Assembly (NCBI RefSeq): GCF_009759685.1
Contig: NZ_CP046654.1
Location: 1-64,000 of the forward strand
Length of the DNA stretch: 64,000 nt
Direction of reading: 5' to 3'
From: Acinetobacter baumannii
GTDB lineage: Bacteria > Pseudomonadota > Gammaproteobacteria > Pseudomonadales > Moraxellaceae
The notes beneath the pieces are model-generated. The model did no database searches. It was given only the letters and a program-made list of their open reading frames with translations, and was not told the DNA's origin. Of this stretch, positions 1-8,033 are shown one piece after another; position 1 is the first letter of the stretch; every line of letters starts with the position of its first letter. Both the position numbers and the translations under genes were made by a program.

Positions 1-54
1 TATGGACTAACACCAGCCGCTTACAGAAAAATCTGCACAAATCTTCAAGATTAA
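1..54 (+). CDS. AraC-family transcriptional regulator, C-terminal end only
   Basis: The first 54 bases are an open frame of 17 codons ending in TAA. The peptide contains GLTPAAYRK, which matches the end of the second helix-turn-helix of AraC/XylS regulators, where G-x-(S/T)-P-x-x-Y-R is a hallmark. The rest of the gene lies before the window. It ends 50 bases before the LysE-type exporter on the same strand, so it may regulate or be co-transcribed with that exporter. The family call rests on this short motif alone. Confidence 0.7.
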   Translation, partial: YGLTPAAYRKICTNLQD

Positions 55-104
55 AAATCTTAATTATTTCATCTTGTCTCTTCCAATTAACTAAGGTAGA
101 CAAG

Positions 105-710
105 ATGGAAAACCTCACTGCATTTTCATTATTTGCAATTGTTGCCTCAATTACTCCAGGCCCGACCAACTTTATAATTTTAAGTTTAAGTAGTCATTAT
201 AAAATTTCTAAAACACTTCCCGTTATTTTAGGTTCTTGTATTGGAGCAGCCTTACTTGTATTAGTGGTTGGTATTGGCCTTGGCTCCACTATTCTTGCTT
301 ACCCTGCTATTCAAAAAACTATGACATGGAGTGGTTTAATCTGGCTCACCTTTCTAGCTTGGAAATTATATAACTACAATCCTGTTATCTCTTTAGAAAA
401 AAATGAACAATACCCTCCTATTGGTTTTAAAGCTGCTTTTTTAATGCAAGCGATTAATCCTAAAACATGGATGATGGCTTTTGCAGTTATTAGCGTCTAT
501 ACAAAACAGGGACAAGATATCTTGATAAATGTCTCAATTTTATCCTGCATTTTTTTACTTATAGCATTTCCTTGTCTCTACCTATGGGCCTTAGTAGGCA
601 GACTAAGTACTCGGCTTCTTTCAAAACCAAAACATATAAATATTTTTAACAAAATAATGGCTATTATATTACTAGCCTCAGTCTGGTGGCCCATGTTCCC
701 TAGATTTTGA
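105..710 (+). CDS. LysE/RhtB-family amino acid exporter
   Basis: A 201-residue, very hydrophobic protein with about six membrane segments. The N-terminal SITPGPTNFII (residues 15-25) is the conserved first-helix motif of the LysE/RhtB superfamily, and the QAINPKTWMM segment near residue 115 is the second conserved motif. Members export amino acids or related small molecules across the inner membrane by proton exchange; the substrate cannot be read from sequence. Length is normal for the family (about 200). It follows an AraC-type regulator tail by 50 bases, which suggests a regulator-exporter pair. The ATG at 105 has weak GGTAGA-like spacing upstream and no better start exists. Confidence 0.88.
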   Translation: MENLTAFSLFAIVASITPGPTNFIILSLSSHYKISKTLPVILGSCIGAALLVLVVGIGLGSTILAYPAIQKTMTWSGLIWLTFLAWKLYNYNPVISLEKNEQYPPIGFKAAFLMQAINPKTWMMAFAVISVYTKQGQDILINVSILSCIFLLIAFPCLYLWALVGRLSTRLLSKPKHINIFNKIMAIILLASVWWPMFPRF

Positions 711-1028
711 TCATCCAAACCTAATCAAAATAGATAAGGAAATCTATTTTTAACAAACATATTTTAAATTTATAACTTTAAATTATTACTTTTCATTATA
801 CAAATTATAAAAACTCATATTAACTAACTTTTTAATAATAATATTTTTAATTCATCAAGTTTTATTTAAAAATAATGATTGAAAATCCGATGTTACTTTT
901 TGTTATTTATGTAAAGACCATCCCAACAATAATTTTAAATAAACATCTGTAAAATATAAAGTTTTATTCATACAACTTTGTAAAATTAGGTTATTTTTTA
1001 TACAAATGTAGGCAATGTCTCACAATTA

Positions 1029-1046
1029 TGTAAGCTAAAGCTTACA
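1029..1046. promoter_or_regulatory. Perfect 8-bp palindrome, possible operator
   Basis: TGTAAGCT-AA-AGCTTACA is an exact dyad with a 2-base centre. The flanks (AATTATG and CATAATT) extend it imperfectly. A compact dyad in AT-rich intergenic DNA resembles a binding site for a dimeric repressor of the TetR or GntR kind. The protein that binds it is unknown, and chance formation cannot be excluded. Confidence 0.4.
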
Positions 1047-1119
1047 ACATAATTAATTGTTTTTCCTATAATTAATTTCAGTACATATAAGCACTCTTTA
1101 CTATTAAATAGAAAGCTGA

Positions 1120-1169
1120 ATATTAATAAAGAGATCTGGAGAAAATGATAAAGTCATCTTTATTAATAT
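1120..1169. repeat. 13-bp perfect inverted repeat with 24-base loop
   Basis: The left arm at 1120-1132 (ATATTAATAAAGA) is the exact reverse complement of the right arm at 1157-1169. The loop contains GGAG and an ATG, so an RNA hairpin here would cover the start and body of a nine-codon frame. It lies 108 bases upstream of the small membrane protein gene. Confidence 0.6.
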
Positions 1170-1219
1170 AAAAAGTCTCAATAATAGAAAAAGAATCTCA
1201 AAAAATGAATATGTACTAT

Positions 1220-1243
1220 CTTTCCTCTGGAAACAGAGGAAAG
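1220..1243 (+). terminator. GAAA-tetraloop hairpin (terminator or 5' leader structure)
   Basis: A perfect 10-bp stem (CTTTCCTCTG / CAGAGGAAAG) is closed by GAAA, a stable GNRA tetraloop, and followed by ATTACTTTTT. It ends 34 bases before the ATG at 1278. It could terminate a short upstream transcript or be a structured leader element controlling the next gene. Confidence 0.5.
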
Positions 1244-1277
1244 ATTACTTTTTAAATCTTCAGATAGGATATAAAGA

Positions 1278-1604
1278 ATGTTTATTGCAAAAAATATATT
1301 TGTATATTTACTATCAATGTTAGCTTTATGCTTACTAATTATTCTTTTTAACTATCTAGGAATGAATCAGACACTAAATCTCATCATTTCTTCAGCGCTC
1401 TTTGGAATATTTATTACTTGGTACTACAAAGGAAGCGGACTGTGTATTGCCCTTTTTAGCTTTTTTTACTGGGCAATGTTTGTGATTAGTCAAAGTTTAG
1501 AAGTGATATGGATGCTGTCGATTTCAGTAATTGTTTATTTAGTCATGACACAAATCGTACCTAAACTCAAACACATCCATATCGGTATCGCATCTAATAG
1601 CTAG
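1278..1604 (+). CDS. Small hydrophobic membrane protein, unknown function
   Basis: A 108-residue protein made almost wholly of hydrophobic stretches, consistent with three or four transmembrane helices (about residues 7-25, 32-50, 52-72 and 75-95). It has no recognised family motif. Its 3' end overlaps the convergent blsA gene by 4 bases, so no terminator separates them and the transcripts may interfere. The ATG is preceded by AGGATATAAAGA, a plausible ribosome binding site. Expression is likely but unproven. Confidence 0.6.
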   Translation: MFIAKNIFVYLLSMLALCLLIILFNYLGMNQTLNLIISSALFGIFITWYYKGSGLCIALFSFFYWAMFVISQSLEVIWMLSISVIVYLVMTQIVPKLKHIHIGIASNS

Positions 1605-2071
1605 AACGGGTTTACTCCCCGATTCACCATTCCAACTTTTTTAACCGTATTCATCTTAGTTTGCTCTGCAATTAAGAGTTCATTTAAGAAAAATTTGAGG
1701 TTTTGCTGGTTCAGCAAAAGCGGGTTAAAGGTATTCTCTCCCATGTTAAGAAAGAAAGCTTCAATATTTGTATTACGCTGCACGTATTTCATTGACCAAC
1801 GCTGAAAAGAGTGTTCATCAATGGAGTATGTGCATAACCATTTAATATTATAATGCCTTTGATCTTTTTGAATTTTTTCAAATAATCTTTCAACGACCTC
1901 TTGTTCGCCTTCTAGACATTGAAAAAATGCATTATCGGCATAATAAAGCACCCCACAAATCCCGTTTAAATCGTTGAAATCACGAGCTTCTGTCAGAATA
2001 TCACGTAAATCTTGTAGCAAATCTTCATTTTTTTCATTTCGTTGGCTGGCATAACACAGGCGAACGTTCAT
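1601..2071 (-). CDS. blsA: BLUF-domain blue-light photoreceptor BlsA
   Basis: A 156-residue protein with the BLUF flavin-binding fold at residues 1-95. The key flavin-site residues are Tyr7 (in RLCYAS) and Gln51 (in FFQCLEG), with Asn33 as probable partner. No effector domain follows; the remaining 60 residues form the helical C-terminal cap typical of short BLUF proteins. In A. baumannii, BlsA is known to bind FAD and to control motility, biofilm and metabolism in response to light and temperature by binding transcription regulators. The gene stands alone, convergent with the small membrane protein. ATG is preceded by GGAAG. Confidence 0.93.
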   Translation of the reverse strand: MNVRLCYASQRNEKNEDLLQDLRDILTEARDFNDLNGICGVLYYADNAFFQCLEGEQEVVERLFEKIQKDQRHYNIKWLCTYSIDEHSFQRWSMKYVQRNTNIEAFFLNMGENTFNPLLLNQQNLKFFLNELLIAEQTKMNTVKKVGMVNRGVNPF

Positions 2072-2190
2072 AAGACTTCCGTGAAATATAAAATTTCATT
2101 ATTAATGGAATTTTCAACTTAACATACCTTTATTTAAAATACTTTATATTTCATTATTATAAAAAATTTATAAGTTTGCTTATTTCAATA

Positions 2191-2218
2191 AAAAGCCCGA
2201 ATCTAGTTCGAGCTTTTT
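2191..2218 (-). terminator. Rho-independent terminator for the BOF-protein gene
   Basis: AAAAGCCCGAA and TTCGAGCTTTTT form an 11-12 bp stem with one mismatch around TCTAG. Read on the minus strand it ends in a T-tract, 16 bases past the stop codon of the gene at 2234. Confidence 0.8.
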
Positions 2219-2233
2219 ATTTAAAATGAAAAA

Positions 2234-2596
2234 TTATTTAACACGTTCAATTTGTAATACTTCAATTTCAGTCGGTTTAACGCGGTGGGTATCAACTTCA
2301 CCCACAATACGCACTTTATCTCCAACCTTTAACTGCCAACCATTTGCCAAATCATCATCGACATCAATCACGATTGAACCTGTTTTGTCTTTAAATTCAT
2401 AATGGTCGCCAGCAATATGCTTAACAATAGTACCAGTTAAGGTTACCCCTGTTTCATCAGCTAAAGTTTTAGCTTTTGAAACAGTGACTACATTTTTTGC
2501 TGCTTGATTAAGTAAAGCGGGATCTGTTCTTGCAAATGCTGCACTACTAGTTAATAAAACAAGTCCAGTGAGTGTGGTAAATAATATTTTTTTCAT
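2234..2596 (-). CDS. YgiW/YdeI-type periplasmic BOF-fold protein
   Basis: A 120-residue protein with a signal peptide (MKKILFTTLTGLVLLTSSAA, cleavage near AFA at 21-23). The mature part matches the bacterial OB-fold (BOF) family: VTLTGTIVKHIAGDHYEFKD near 50-69, then IVIDVDDDLANGW and KVRIVGEVD. The family includes YgiW/VisP and YdeI, periplasmic proteins linked to stress and peroxide or cationic-peptide tolerance; no enzyme activity is established. The ribosome binding site GAGGAG lies just before ATG. A paralogue lies at 59268. The gene is flanked by terminators and is probably monocistronic. Confidence 0.85.
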   Translation of the reverse strand: MKKILFTTLTGLVLLTSSAAFARTDPALLNQAAKNVVTVSKAKTLADETGVTLTGTIVKHIAGDHYEFKDKTGSIVIDVDDDLANGWQLKVGDKVRIVGEVDTHRVKPTEIEVLQIERVK

Positions 2597-2752
2597 GAAT
2601 ATTCTCCTCGTTATTTTATCTATAGCTATCTAAACAATTTATGAAAACCGTGAGTTTTAGCTTTTGTGATTTTTTGTGTCATCGTGTCAGATATACAGCA
2701 CTATTGTTGAGAAGGTCTTTGCGTTGGCCTAGATGTTTGTATGGTCATAATG

Positions 2753-2778
2753 AAAAAAAACCACATCGGGTGATGTGG
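2753..2778 (-). terminator. Terminator of the glycosyltransferase operon
   Basis: CCACATC and GATGTGG (2761-2767 and 2772-2778) form a 7-bp stem with GGGT loop. On the minus strand the stem is followed by eight T residues. It lies 105 bases beyond the glycosyltransferase stop codon and would end the 5893-2883 operon. Confidence 0.75.
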
Positions 2779-2882
2779 CAAAAAGGTATAGCTCAATGAA
2801 CACTAAACTACTATGTATAACAGAGGATCTGAGTTTAGAATATACTGTAATTATTAAAATAATCTTAAGAAAATAAGTTTAA

Positions 2883-3527
2883 TTAAAGATTTTCTAAAAA
2901 TTTTGATAAGCCTTCTGGCGCTCTTCCTTCGAGTCGACTACTGGTAGTTACCCGAACTAAATTGCTCCATGTAATATTACAGCACTGCCTTATCAGTTTT
3001 TGAATGAGCGAAACATCTTCATGGCAAGGAACAGGTTCAAAACCGCCTACTTGCATATAAGCAGCAGCACTAAAACTTAAATTTGCGCCATGAATATGGT
3101 GATGATCCATACAATCCTGATAATGCGATAAATATTTTTTTTGTTTCATAACTGATAAACGGCTAAGGTCATCTAAAGTCACAATACCGCAAATTGCATC
3201 TGTAGGTTGATGCAAAATCTGGCAGCGTAACCAGTCAGGGCTAACCACACTATCAGCATCTGTACAAGCCAGCCAAGTTGCGCCGTTTTGAATAAGTTGG
3301 CGGATACCTAAGTCCCGCGCTTTTCCGACACATGCATAATTGCATTCAATCCAGCTTACTTCGTAGCGCTGTACAATTGAACGCGACTGATCCGTACAAC
3401 TATCAAGTACGACCATGACCTCGACTTGTTCATCCGGTACTTTTTCAATCGCCTCCTGAATTGATTGCAAACAGGCTGGCAAATGTTGCTCTTCATTATG
3501 CGCTGGAACTACAACACCTATTTTCAT
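2883..3527 (-). CDS. Family 2 glycosyltransferase
   Basis: A 214-residue GT-A-fold protein. VVPAHNEEQHL (residues 5-15) is the family 2 nucleotide-binding start, LDSCTDQS follows near 41, and TDADSVVSPDW near 89-99 contains the DxD-type metal/nucleotide site. HEDVSLIQKL near 171 resembles the acceptor-binding ED motif. There are no membrane helices, so it is likely cytosolic and transfers a sugar from a nucleotide sugar to an unknown acceptor. It overlaps the methyltransferase stop by 4 bases (ATGA), which indicates translational coupling. It is last in a four-gene operon with deacetylase and dehydrogenase-like genes. Confidence 0.85.
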   Translation of the reverse strand: MKIGVVVPAHNEEQHLPACLQSIQEAIEKVPDEQVEVMVVLDSCTDQSRSIVQRYEVSWIECNYACVGKARDLGIRQLIQNGATWLACTDADSVVSPDWLRCQILHQPTDAICGIVTLDDLSRLSVMKQKKYLSHYQDCMDHHHIHGANLSFSAAAYMQVGGFEPVPCHEDVSLIQKLIRQCCNITWSNLVRVTTSSRLEGRAPEGLSKFLENL

Positions 3528-4123
3528 CGTAATTGTTCTCGCTGAGCTATTGATGAAGGATTAACCGTCCAAACATCGACCATAAAGTCCGGATCGTTCA
3601 GACTTAAATAGTGATGAAATGGAAAAGATTGTTGAAAGCTTTGATGGACTTTTTGGGCATTCAATTCAAAATCCTGAATATCATGTCGCCAATGGCAACA
3701 CAAAATTTCCCCTTCCGGGTTTAAGGCCTGCTTTAACTGTTCAATAAACTCACCTAACTCATCGAATGTGAGGTAGTACGCCACTTCGCTAATTACAATC
3801 AGGTCAAATTTTTGTTCATAAAAATCTTCAGGTATTTTTCTATTTTCAACAGTCACATGTTCAAATGCTTCTAACCGTTGAGATGCGAGCTGAACGGCTT
3901 GCTTCGACACATCAATACATAACAGATGAGCAGCGCGCTGAGCCAGATAAACACTTAAATGCCCATTTGAACAACCAATTTCTAAAACTTTTTCATAGTG
4001 TGGTCGTGTTAATAATGCAAGGCAGATTTGTCTTTTACGGGCTTCATACCAGTGATAGTCATAGCCCCATGGGTCATTATTACTACGATACAACTCTTCA
4101 AAATACACACGAGAATGAATCAC
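3524..4123 (-). CDS. Class I SAM-dependent methyltransferase (NodS-like)
   Basis: A 199-residue Rossmann methyltransferase. Motif I is VLEIGCSNGHLSVYL near residues 46-60, the acidic end of strand 2 is CIDVSKQ near 69, and motif IV-like FDLIVISEVAYYL follows near 105. The N-terminal YFEELYRSNNDPWGYD is typical of NodS-like N-methyltransferases, which act on amino sugars in Nod factor synthesis; here the substrate is unknown. The start overlaps the PIG-L reading frame by 26 bases, so the two are co-translated. A deacetylase directly upstream fits the idea of N-methylation of a freshly exposed amine, but that is inference. Confidence 0.85.
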   Translation of the reverse strand: MIHSRVYFEELYRSNNDPWGYDYHWYEARKRQICLALLTRPHYEKVLEIGCSNGHLSVYLAQRAAHLLCIDVSKQAVQLASQRLEAFEHVTVENRKIPEDFYEQKFDLIVISEVAYYLTFDELGEFIEQLKQALNPEGEILCCHWRHDIQDFELNAQKVHQSFQQSFPFHHYLSLNDPDFMVDVWTVNPSSIAQREQLR

Positions 4124-4892
4124 TCAGATATACCTCATAAGGCATTAAAAGACGGCTAATCGCACTTGAGGATAAAACGGCGGAATTTCCTGTGCTCTCA
4201 TCGGCTTCAAGTTGTGTTTTAAATTGCATAACCGCCTGATGTTTTTTAATTAACTGGTTTTCAGTTAAGGCATAAGCTTTTGCTTTGGACCAGTTAATTC
4301 GTGTGTCAAAAGGCTCTGCCCAATGCCATGCCCAAATCAATACATGCAAACATAGTAAGTCCCGAGCTTCGGCAAAAGCTTGTACTGTTTTCCCGACAGC
4401 CTCATGATCTGGATGGCCATCAAGTGCATAGCTACAAATTAAAATATCTTCGGGCTGAACTATTTGGCTAAGCGCCTGATTCAATTGATCAGTCTGTAAA
4501 TGAATTTGACCATCCATTAGATTTAAACCAATCCGTTCAGAAAAAGCTGAAATACCTAAAGTGTTTAAAGCAGCCAATGTTTCTTGCGGACGTAAATCGT
4601 TCAATTGGTCAGGAGTATATTTCACTGAATGAGGATGGCTTTGTGTTCCATTACTGACTGCCAAAATGACAATATGGCAGTTTTGCTCGACTAGCTGCTG
4701 CATTAAACCGCCACAACCCAGCACTTCGTCATCAGGATGCGGAGCAACAATCACCACTCTTTTAGACTGAAACAACTTTAAATTCAGCCGATCTAAAGGA
4801 TTTTTTTTAAATGCCTCAAGCCACATGAATTCGGGTGTGCCTTCACCTGAAATCATACGGTCCTCTACTAAGGGATGCTTCAAAGTTCCCAT
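4098..4892 (-). CDS. PIG-L/LmbE-family deacetylase
   Basis: A 264-residue zinc-dependent deacetylase. VAPHPDDEVLGCGG (residues 49-62) carries the family PHPDDE motif with the zinc His/Asp pair, and DGHPDHEAVG (158-167) supplies the third histidine. Family members remove N-acetyl groups from GlcNAc-containing substrates such as GlcNAc-PI, GlcNAc-inositol and GlcNAc-malate. No signal peptide is seen. It overlaps the upstream acyl-CoA dehydrogenase-like gene by 13 bases and the methyltransferase by 26 bases. The context suggests modification of an amino-sugar conjugate. Confidence 0.88.
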   Translation of the reverse strand: MGTLKHPLVEDRMISGEGTPEFMWLEAFKKNPLDRLNLKLFQSKRVVIVAPHPDDEVLGCGGLMQQLVEQNCHIVILAVSNGTQSHPHSVKYTPDQLNDLRPQETLAALNTLGISAFSERIGLNLMDGQIHLQTDQLNQALSQIVQPEDILICSYALDGHPDHEAVGKTVQAFAEARDLLCLHVLIWAWHWAEPFDTRINWSKAKAYALTENQLIKKHQAVMQFKTQLEADESTGNSAVLSSSAISRLLMPYEVYLSDSFSCVF

Positions 4893-5893
4893 AAGCTTTT
4901 CTCCGGTAAACAGAGCTCAGCAATAGACTCATAATCAAAAGCCGCATGGCTCTGTCGGATAAATACTGGTAAATCAGCGATGAGCTGTGAAAATGTAGGC
5001 TCTTCACAATAAGGACGCGCGCCCAAAGCTTTACCAACGAGTTGAATAACACTCTGGCAGCATTGTTCTGTTTGGGCACGTAATATACGGATTTCACGCT
5101 CATGACTGAGCGCAGGCTCATCATCAATGAGCTTGGCAATATATTGAAAATACTGTTTGGTTACAGAGAGCTGTTGAGCCAACTCCCCTAAATACATTTT
5201 TTTAAATGCGTTTGGGTTAAGGGTGCAACTTTTATGTAAGAAGCTAACCAAGCGTACCGCGGCACCATACCAACAAGCCGCAACACCAGCAGCACCATGC
5301 CAAAAACCCGGACGCTCCAAATAGCAATTTGGCAGTCCGATAGGAATAACAGGAGTATTGTCAAAATGCACTTGAGCTGTTTGGGTTCCCTGCATACCGA
5401 CTGCTTGCCAGTGGCTCAAGTCAACATGAACAGAGGGATGAGCCAAATCAACGATACAAAGCTGTGCTTGGCCTTCTTTGTCCTTATAACTCATGAGAGC
5501 TTTTTGAATAAACTCTGCACCTGAGCACCAGTTTTTTATACCATTACAATGATTGTTCTGAACTTGCACAGGTGCCGGCCCGCCATCTGCTGCCCATACC
5601 GCCCAAGTTTGGTCATCGATTTCGTCTTGATAACCCAATTCATTTAGAATACTTAAAGCATCATGATGTGACTCAAATAATTTAGCGAGACTTAAATCAT
5701 ACCCTGCAATTTGAGCAAATAATTGCCATCGCTGATAGGTATGACCTGAAGCTGGATAAGGCAAACTTTTAGATAAACTTACCAATTGGTAGAGTAAATC
5801 TTGGCGGAGCTGACTTTTGTTTTCGGCCTGAGCATGTTCAAATTCACTCAACATACTCAAGATTGTCATATTTATAGATATTTTAATATTCAT
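4880..5893 (-). CDS. Acyl-CoA dehydrogenase-like flavoprotein, short form
   Basis: A 337-residue protein related to acyl-CoA dehydrogenases but about 50 residues shorter than usual. The middle beta-domain is seen in GIKNWCSGAEFIQKAL and the following strands (about 118-190), and the C-terminal four-helix part ends with VFIRQSHAAFDYESI. I see neither the usual catalytic-base region nor the full flavin/dimer signature, so the activity may not be beta-oxidation. It is the first gene of an overlapping operon with PIG-L, methyltransferase and glycosyltransferase genes. The start could be the ATG at 5893 or the next in-frame ATG (5869). Confidence 0.75.
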   Translation of the reverse strand: MNIKISINMTILSMLSEFEHAQAENKSQLRQDLLYQLVSLSKSLPYPASGHTYQRWQLFAQIAGYDLSLAKLFESHHDALSILNELGYQDEIDDQTWAVWAADGGPAPVQVQNNHCNGIKNWCSGAEFIQKALMSYKDKEGQAQLCIVDLAHPSVHVDLSHWQAVGMQGTQTAQVHFDNTPVIPIGLPNCYLERPGFWHGAAGVAACWYGAAVRLVSFLHKSCTLNPNAFKKMYLGELAQQLSVTKQYFQYIAKLIDDEPALSHEREIRILRAQTEQCCQSVIQLVGKALGARPYCEEPTFSQLIADLPVFIRQSHAAFDYESIAELCLPEKSLWEL

Positions 5894-6152
5894 TACAAAT
5901 AATTATTCAAAAGTATTCACTTAAACATATCGAAATAATTCTGTTTAATTAAAGATATAAAATGTAATAAAAAGATATTTTCTATAACTTTATTCAATGA
6001 ATATTTCTTTTTATTTCATTGTTACCTAAATATATCGCTTAAGTGAAATTATAAAATAATCATGTAAGGTTTATTAAAAATTAAGGATTTCTGCTGTTTT
6101 ATCCAGTAATTTAGTTTCTACCGTTTTTCTATTTCCAAAGAAGAGGTCAAAG

Positions 6153-6386
6153 ATGAATACTTTAAATATTAATGATATTAAAAAACATGCAGACGTTATT
6201 GCTTCTTGTGGCACCAAAGTAGGAACTGTCGATCATCTTGAAGGTGAAAATCAGTTAAAACTCACCAAAGATGAAAATGATCAACATCATCTTATCCCTA
6301 CTTCATGGATTGGGGAGGTAAAAGAAGATCAAGTCATTTTAAATAAAAACTCAGAAGAAGTTAAAGAAAACTGGCAAGCGATTTAA
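6153..6386 (+). CDS. DUF2171-type small protein
   Basis: A 77-residue acidic, soluble protein. DIKKHADVIASCGTKVGTVDHLEGE followed by a strand-rich tail ending in IP-SWIGEV resembles the DUF2171 / PRC-barrel-like family, in which a short beta-barrel follows 'VGTVDHLEG'. Function is unknown; relatives are often induced by stress. AAGAGG precedes the ATG. It stands alone and is closed by a shared terminator at 6474-6503. Confidence 0.75.
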   Translation: MNTLNINDIKKHADVIASCGTKVGTVDHLEGENQLKLTKDENDQHHLIPTSWIGEVKEDQVILNKNSEEVKENWQAI

Positions 6387-6473
6387 ACGTCTTTGCTTAG
6401 TTAGCTTTTAACTCTTTATATTATTATAAAAACCCACCTACAATTAAAATAAAATAATTAGAATTAAAAAAGT

Positions 6474-6503
6474 AAAAAGCTCCTTTTTATTAAGGAGCTT
6501 TTT
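6474..6503. terminator. Bidirectional terminator
   Basis: AAAAAGCTCCTT and AAGGAGCTTTTT form a perfect 12-bp stem around TTTATT, with A and T tracts on both sides. It separates the convergent DUF2171 gene and the permease gene. Confidence 0.88.
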
Positions 6504-6533
6504 ATTTATATCATTAAAAATTAATTTAATATT

Positions 6534-7931
6534 TTATAAATTACTCTGATTGATCGCAACCGAACGGGTTGCTTTACGCTTTCGGGTCACAAACAAACCG
6601 CAAACCACCACACCTAAGGTTACACCTAAAGATAGAGTCGTTTCATAACTATAGGCTGGTGAGAAGAACATATAAGCCAATACACTTAAAATAATGATAA
6701 TCACAAACCAAGTCAGCCATGGGAATAACCACATTTTAAATGGAATTTCCGCCCCAACTGCTTCTAGCTTATGTCTTAAACGTAGTTGTGAAAACGCAAT
6801 AACCAAGTACACCAGCAAAGCAATCGAACCTGTGCTTGAAAGCAATAAGCCAAACACTTTCCCAGGGAATACATAGTTAATGACACAGCATACTAAACCA
6901 ATAAAAGTTGAGGAAAACACCGCAATTGCCGGTACCCCCGCATAATTCACTTTAGTGACTGCCTGCGGTGCTTCATTGCGTGTTCCTAAACGGAATAACA
7001 TACGAGAAGACGTATAAATTGCGGCATTCATACAGCTTGCCACGGCGATAAATACGACCGTATCAATAATAAGTTTAGTGCCCGGTACGTTTAAGCTCAT
7101 TAAAACATATTGGAATGTCCCATACTTTTGTAAGTCCGGTGAACGCCAATCGACAAGTGAAACCGCAATAAACATTGAGACCACGAAAAAAAGAATAATA
7201 CGGTACAACACCAAATTGGTGGCACGTCTAATTTTCTGTTTAGGGTTAGATGACTCTGCTGCGGCAATCGAGACAATTTCCACACCAAAGAATGAAAATG
7301 CCGTAATTAAAATGGCAGATAAAATTCCCCCCATACCGTGCGGCATAAAACCAGCGTTGTTGTATAAATTAGCAACACCACTGACATTTTTAGCTAAAGG
7401 CCAAATACCTGAAATTGCCAAAATACCAATAATAATGAAACCAATAATGGCAACCACTTTGACCAAAGAAAACCAGAACTCAAACTCACCAAAACTTTTG
7501 GTACTAAAAAAGTTGGCTAAGCTTAAGAACACAATAAAGCAAAATGCATAGATAGAGACCGAAATGCTCGGAAACCACGAATGTAAAATTTCAGCACCTG
7601 CAATGGCTTCTACCGGAATCGCAAGTACCCAAAACCACCAATATAACCAACCAATGGTAAAGCCTGCCCACGGGCCAATGGCTTTACGGGCATAGGTAGA
7701 AAATGAACCAGTGTCCGGCTCTAAAACGGCCATTTCACCTAACATGCGCATCACCAGAAACACCATAATGCTGGTAATCAGGTATGCAAGAATCACTGCG
7801 GGGCCTGCTTTGGCAATTGCAGAAGATGAACCGACAAATAAACCAGCACCAATAACACCGCCAATACTAATCATTGTGATATGGCGATTTGAAAGTCCTT
7901 CGCCTAATTTTTTTGTTCTATCATTATTCAT
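6534..7931 (-). CDS. gabP: Amino acid permease, APC family (GabP-like)
   Basis: A 465-residue protein with about twelve transmembrane helices. LSNRHITMISIGGVIGAGLFVGS (residues 14-36) is the N-terminal signature of amino acid-polyamine-organocation transporters, and MLGEMAVLEPDTGSFSTYA is the second conserved block. It most resembles the GABA/aromatic permease branch (GabP, AnsP, CycA). It follows the dehydrogenase gene by 102 bases on the same strand, so it likely imports the amine degraded by that enzyme pair: beta-alanine, GABA or a related omega-amino acid. The ATG has AAGGAATG upstream. Confidence 0.82.
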   Translation of the reverse strand: MNNDRTKKLGEGLSNRHITMISIGGVIGAGLFVGSSSAIAKAGPAVILAYLITSIMVFLVMRMLGEMAVLEPDTGSFSTYARKAIGPWAGFTIGWLYWWFWVLAIPVEAIAGAEILHSWFPSISVSIYAFCFIVFLSLANFFSTKSFGEFEFWFSLVKVVAIIGFIIIGILAISGIWPLAKNVSGVANLYNNAGFMPHGMGGILSAILITAFSFFGVEIVSIAAAESSNPKQKIRRATNLVLYRIILFFVVSMFIAVSLVDWRSPDLQKYGTFQYVLMSLNVPGTKLIIDTVVFIAVASCMNAAIYTSSRMLFRLGTRNEAPQAVTKVNYAGVPAIAVFSSTFIGLVCCVINYVFPGKVFGLLLSSTGSIALLVYLVIAFSQLRLRHKLEAVGAEIPFKMWLFPWLTWFVIIIILSVLAYMFFSPAYSYETTLSLGVTLGVVVCGLFVTRKRKATRSVAINQSNL

Positions 7932-8033
7932 ATTTCATTCCTTAAAAATATATCCATAAAAACAATCTATTACATTTCAAAATCCTACAGTCATGAAAAA
8001 AGGGAAAACGGCTGTTTTCCCTAATAATAAAAA

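Larger units (their letters stand above)
711..1277. other. 567-base AT-rich intergenic region with several inverted repeats
   Basis: No ORF of convincing length lies here. The region is extremely AT-rich and holds three clear dyads, listed separately: an 8-bp palindrome at 1029-1046, a 13-bp inverted repeat at 1120-1169 and a 10-bp GAAA-loop hairpin at 1220-1243. A nine-codon frame (ATG at 1145, TAA at 1169-1171) sits between the arms of the 13-bp repeat behind GGAG. This could be a leader or small-RNA region for the membrane protein at 1278. Confidence 0.6.

Noticed and set aside
7078..7551. 157-residue frame on the plus strand inside the permease gene
   Set aside because: It is an antisense frame of a well-supported transporter gene, with Lys/Ile/Thr-rich composition expected from antisense of hydrophobic codons.
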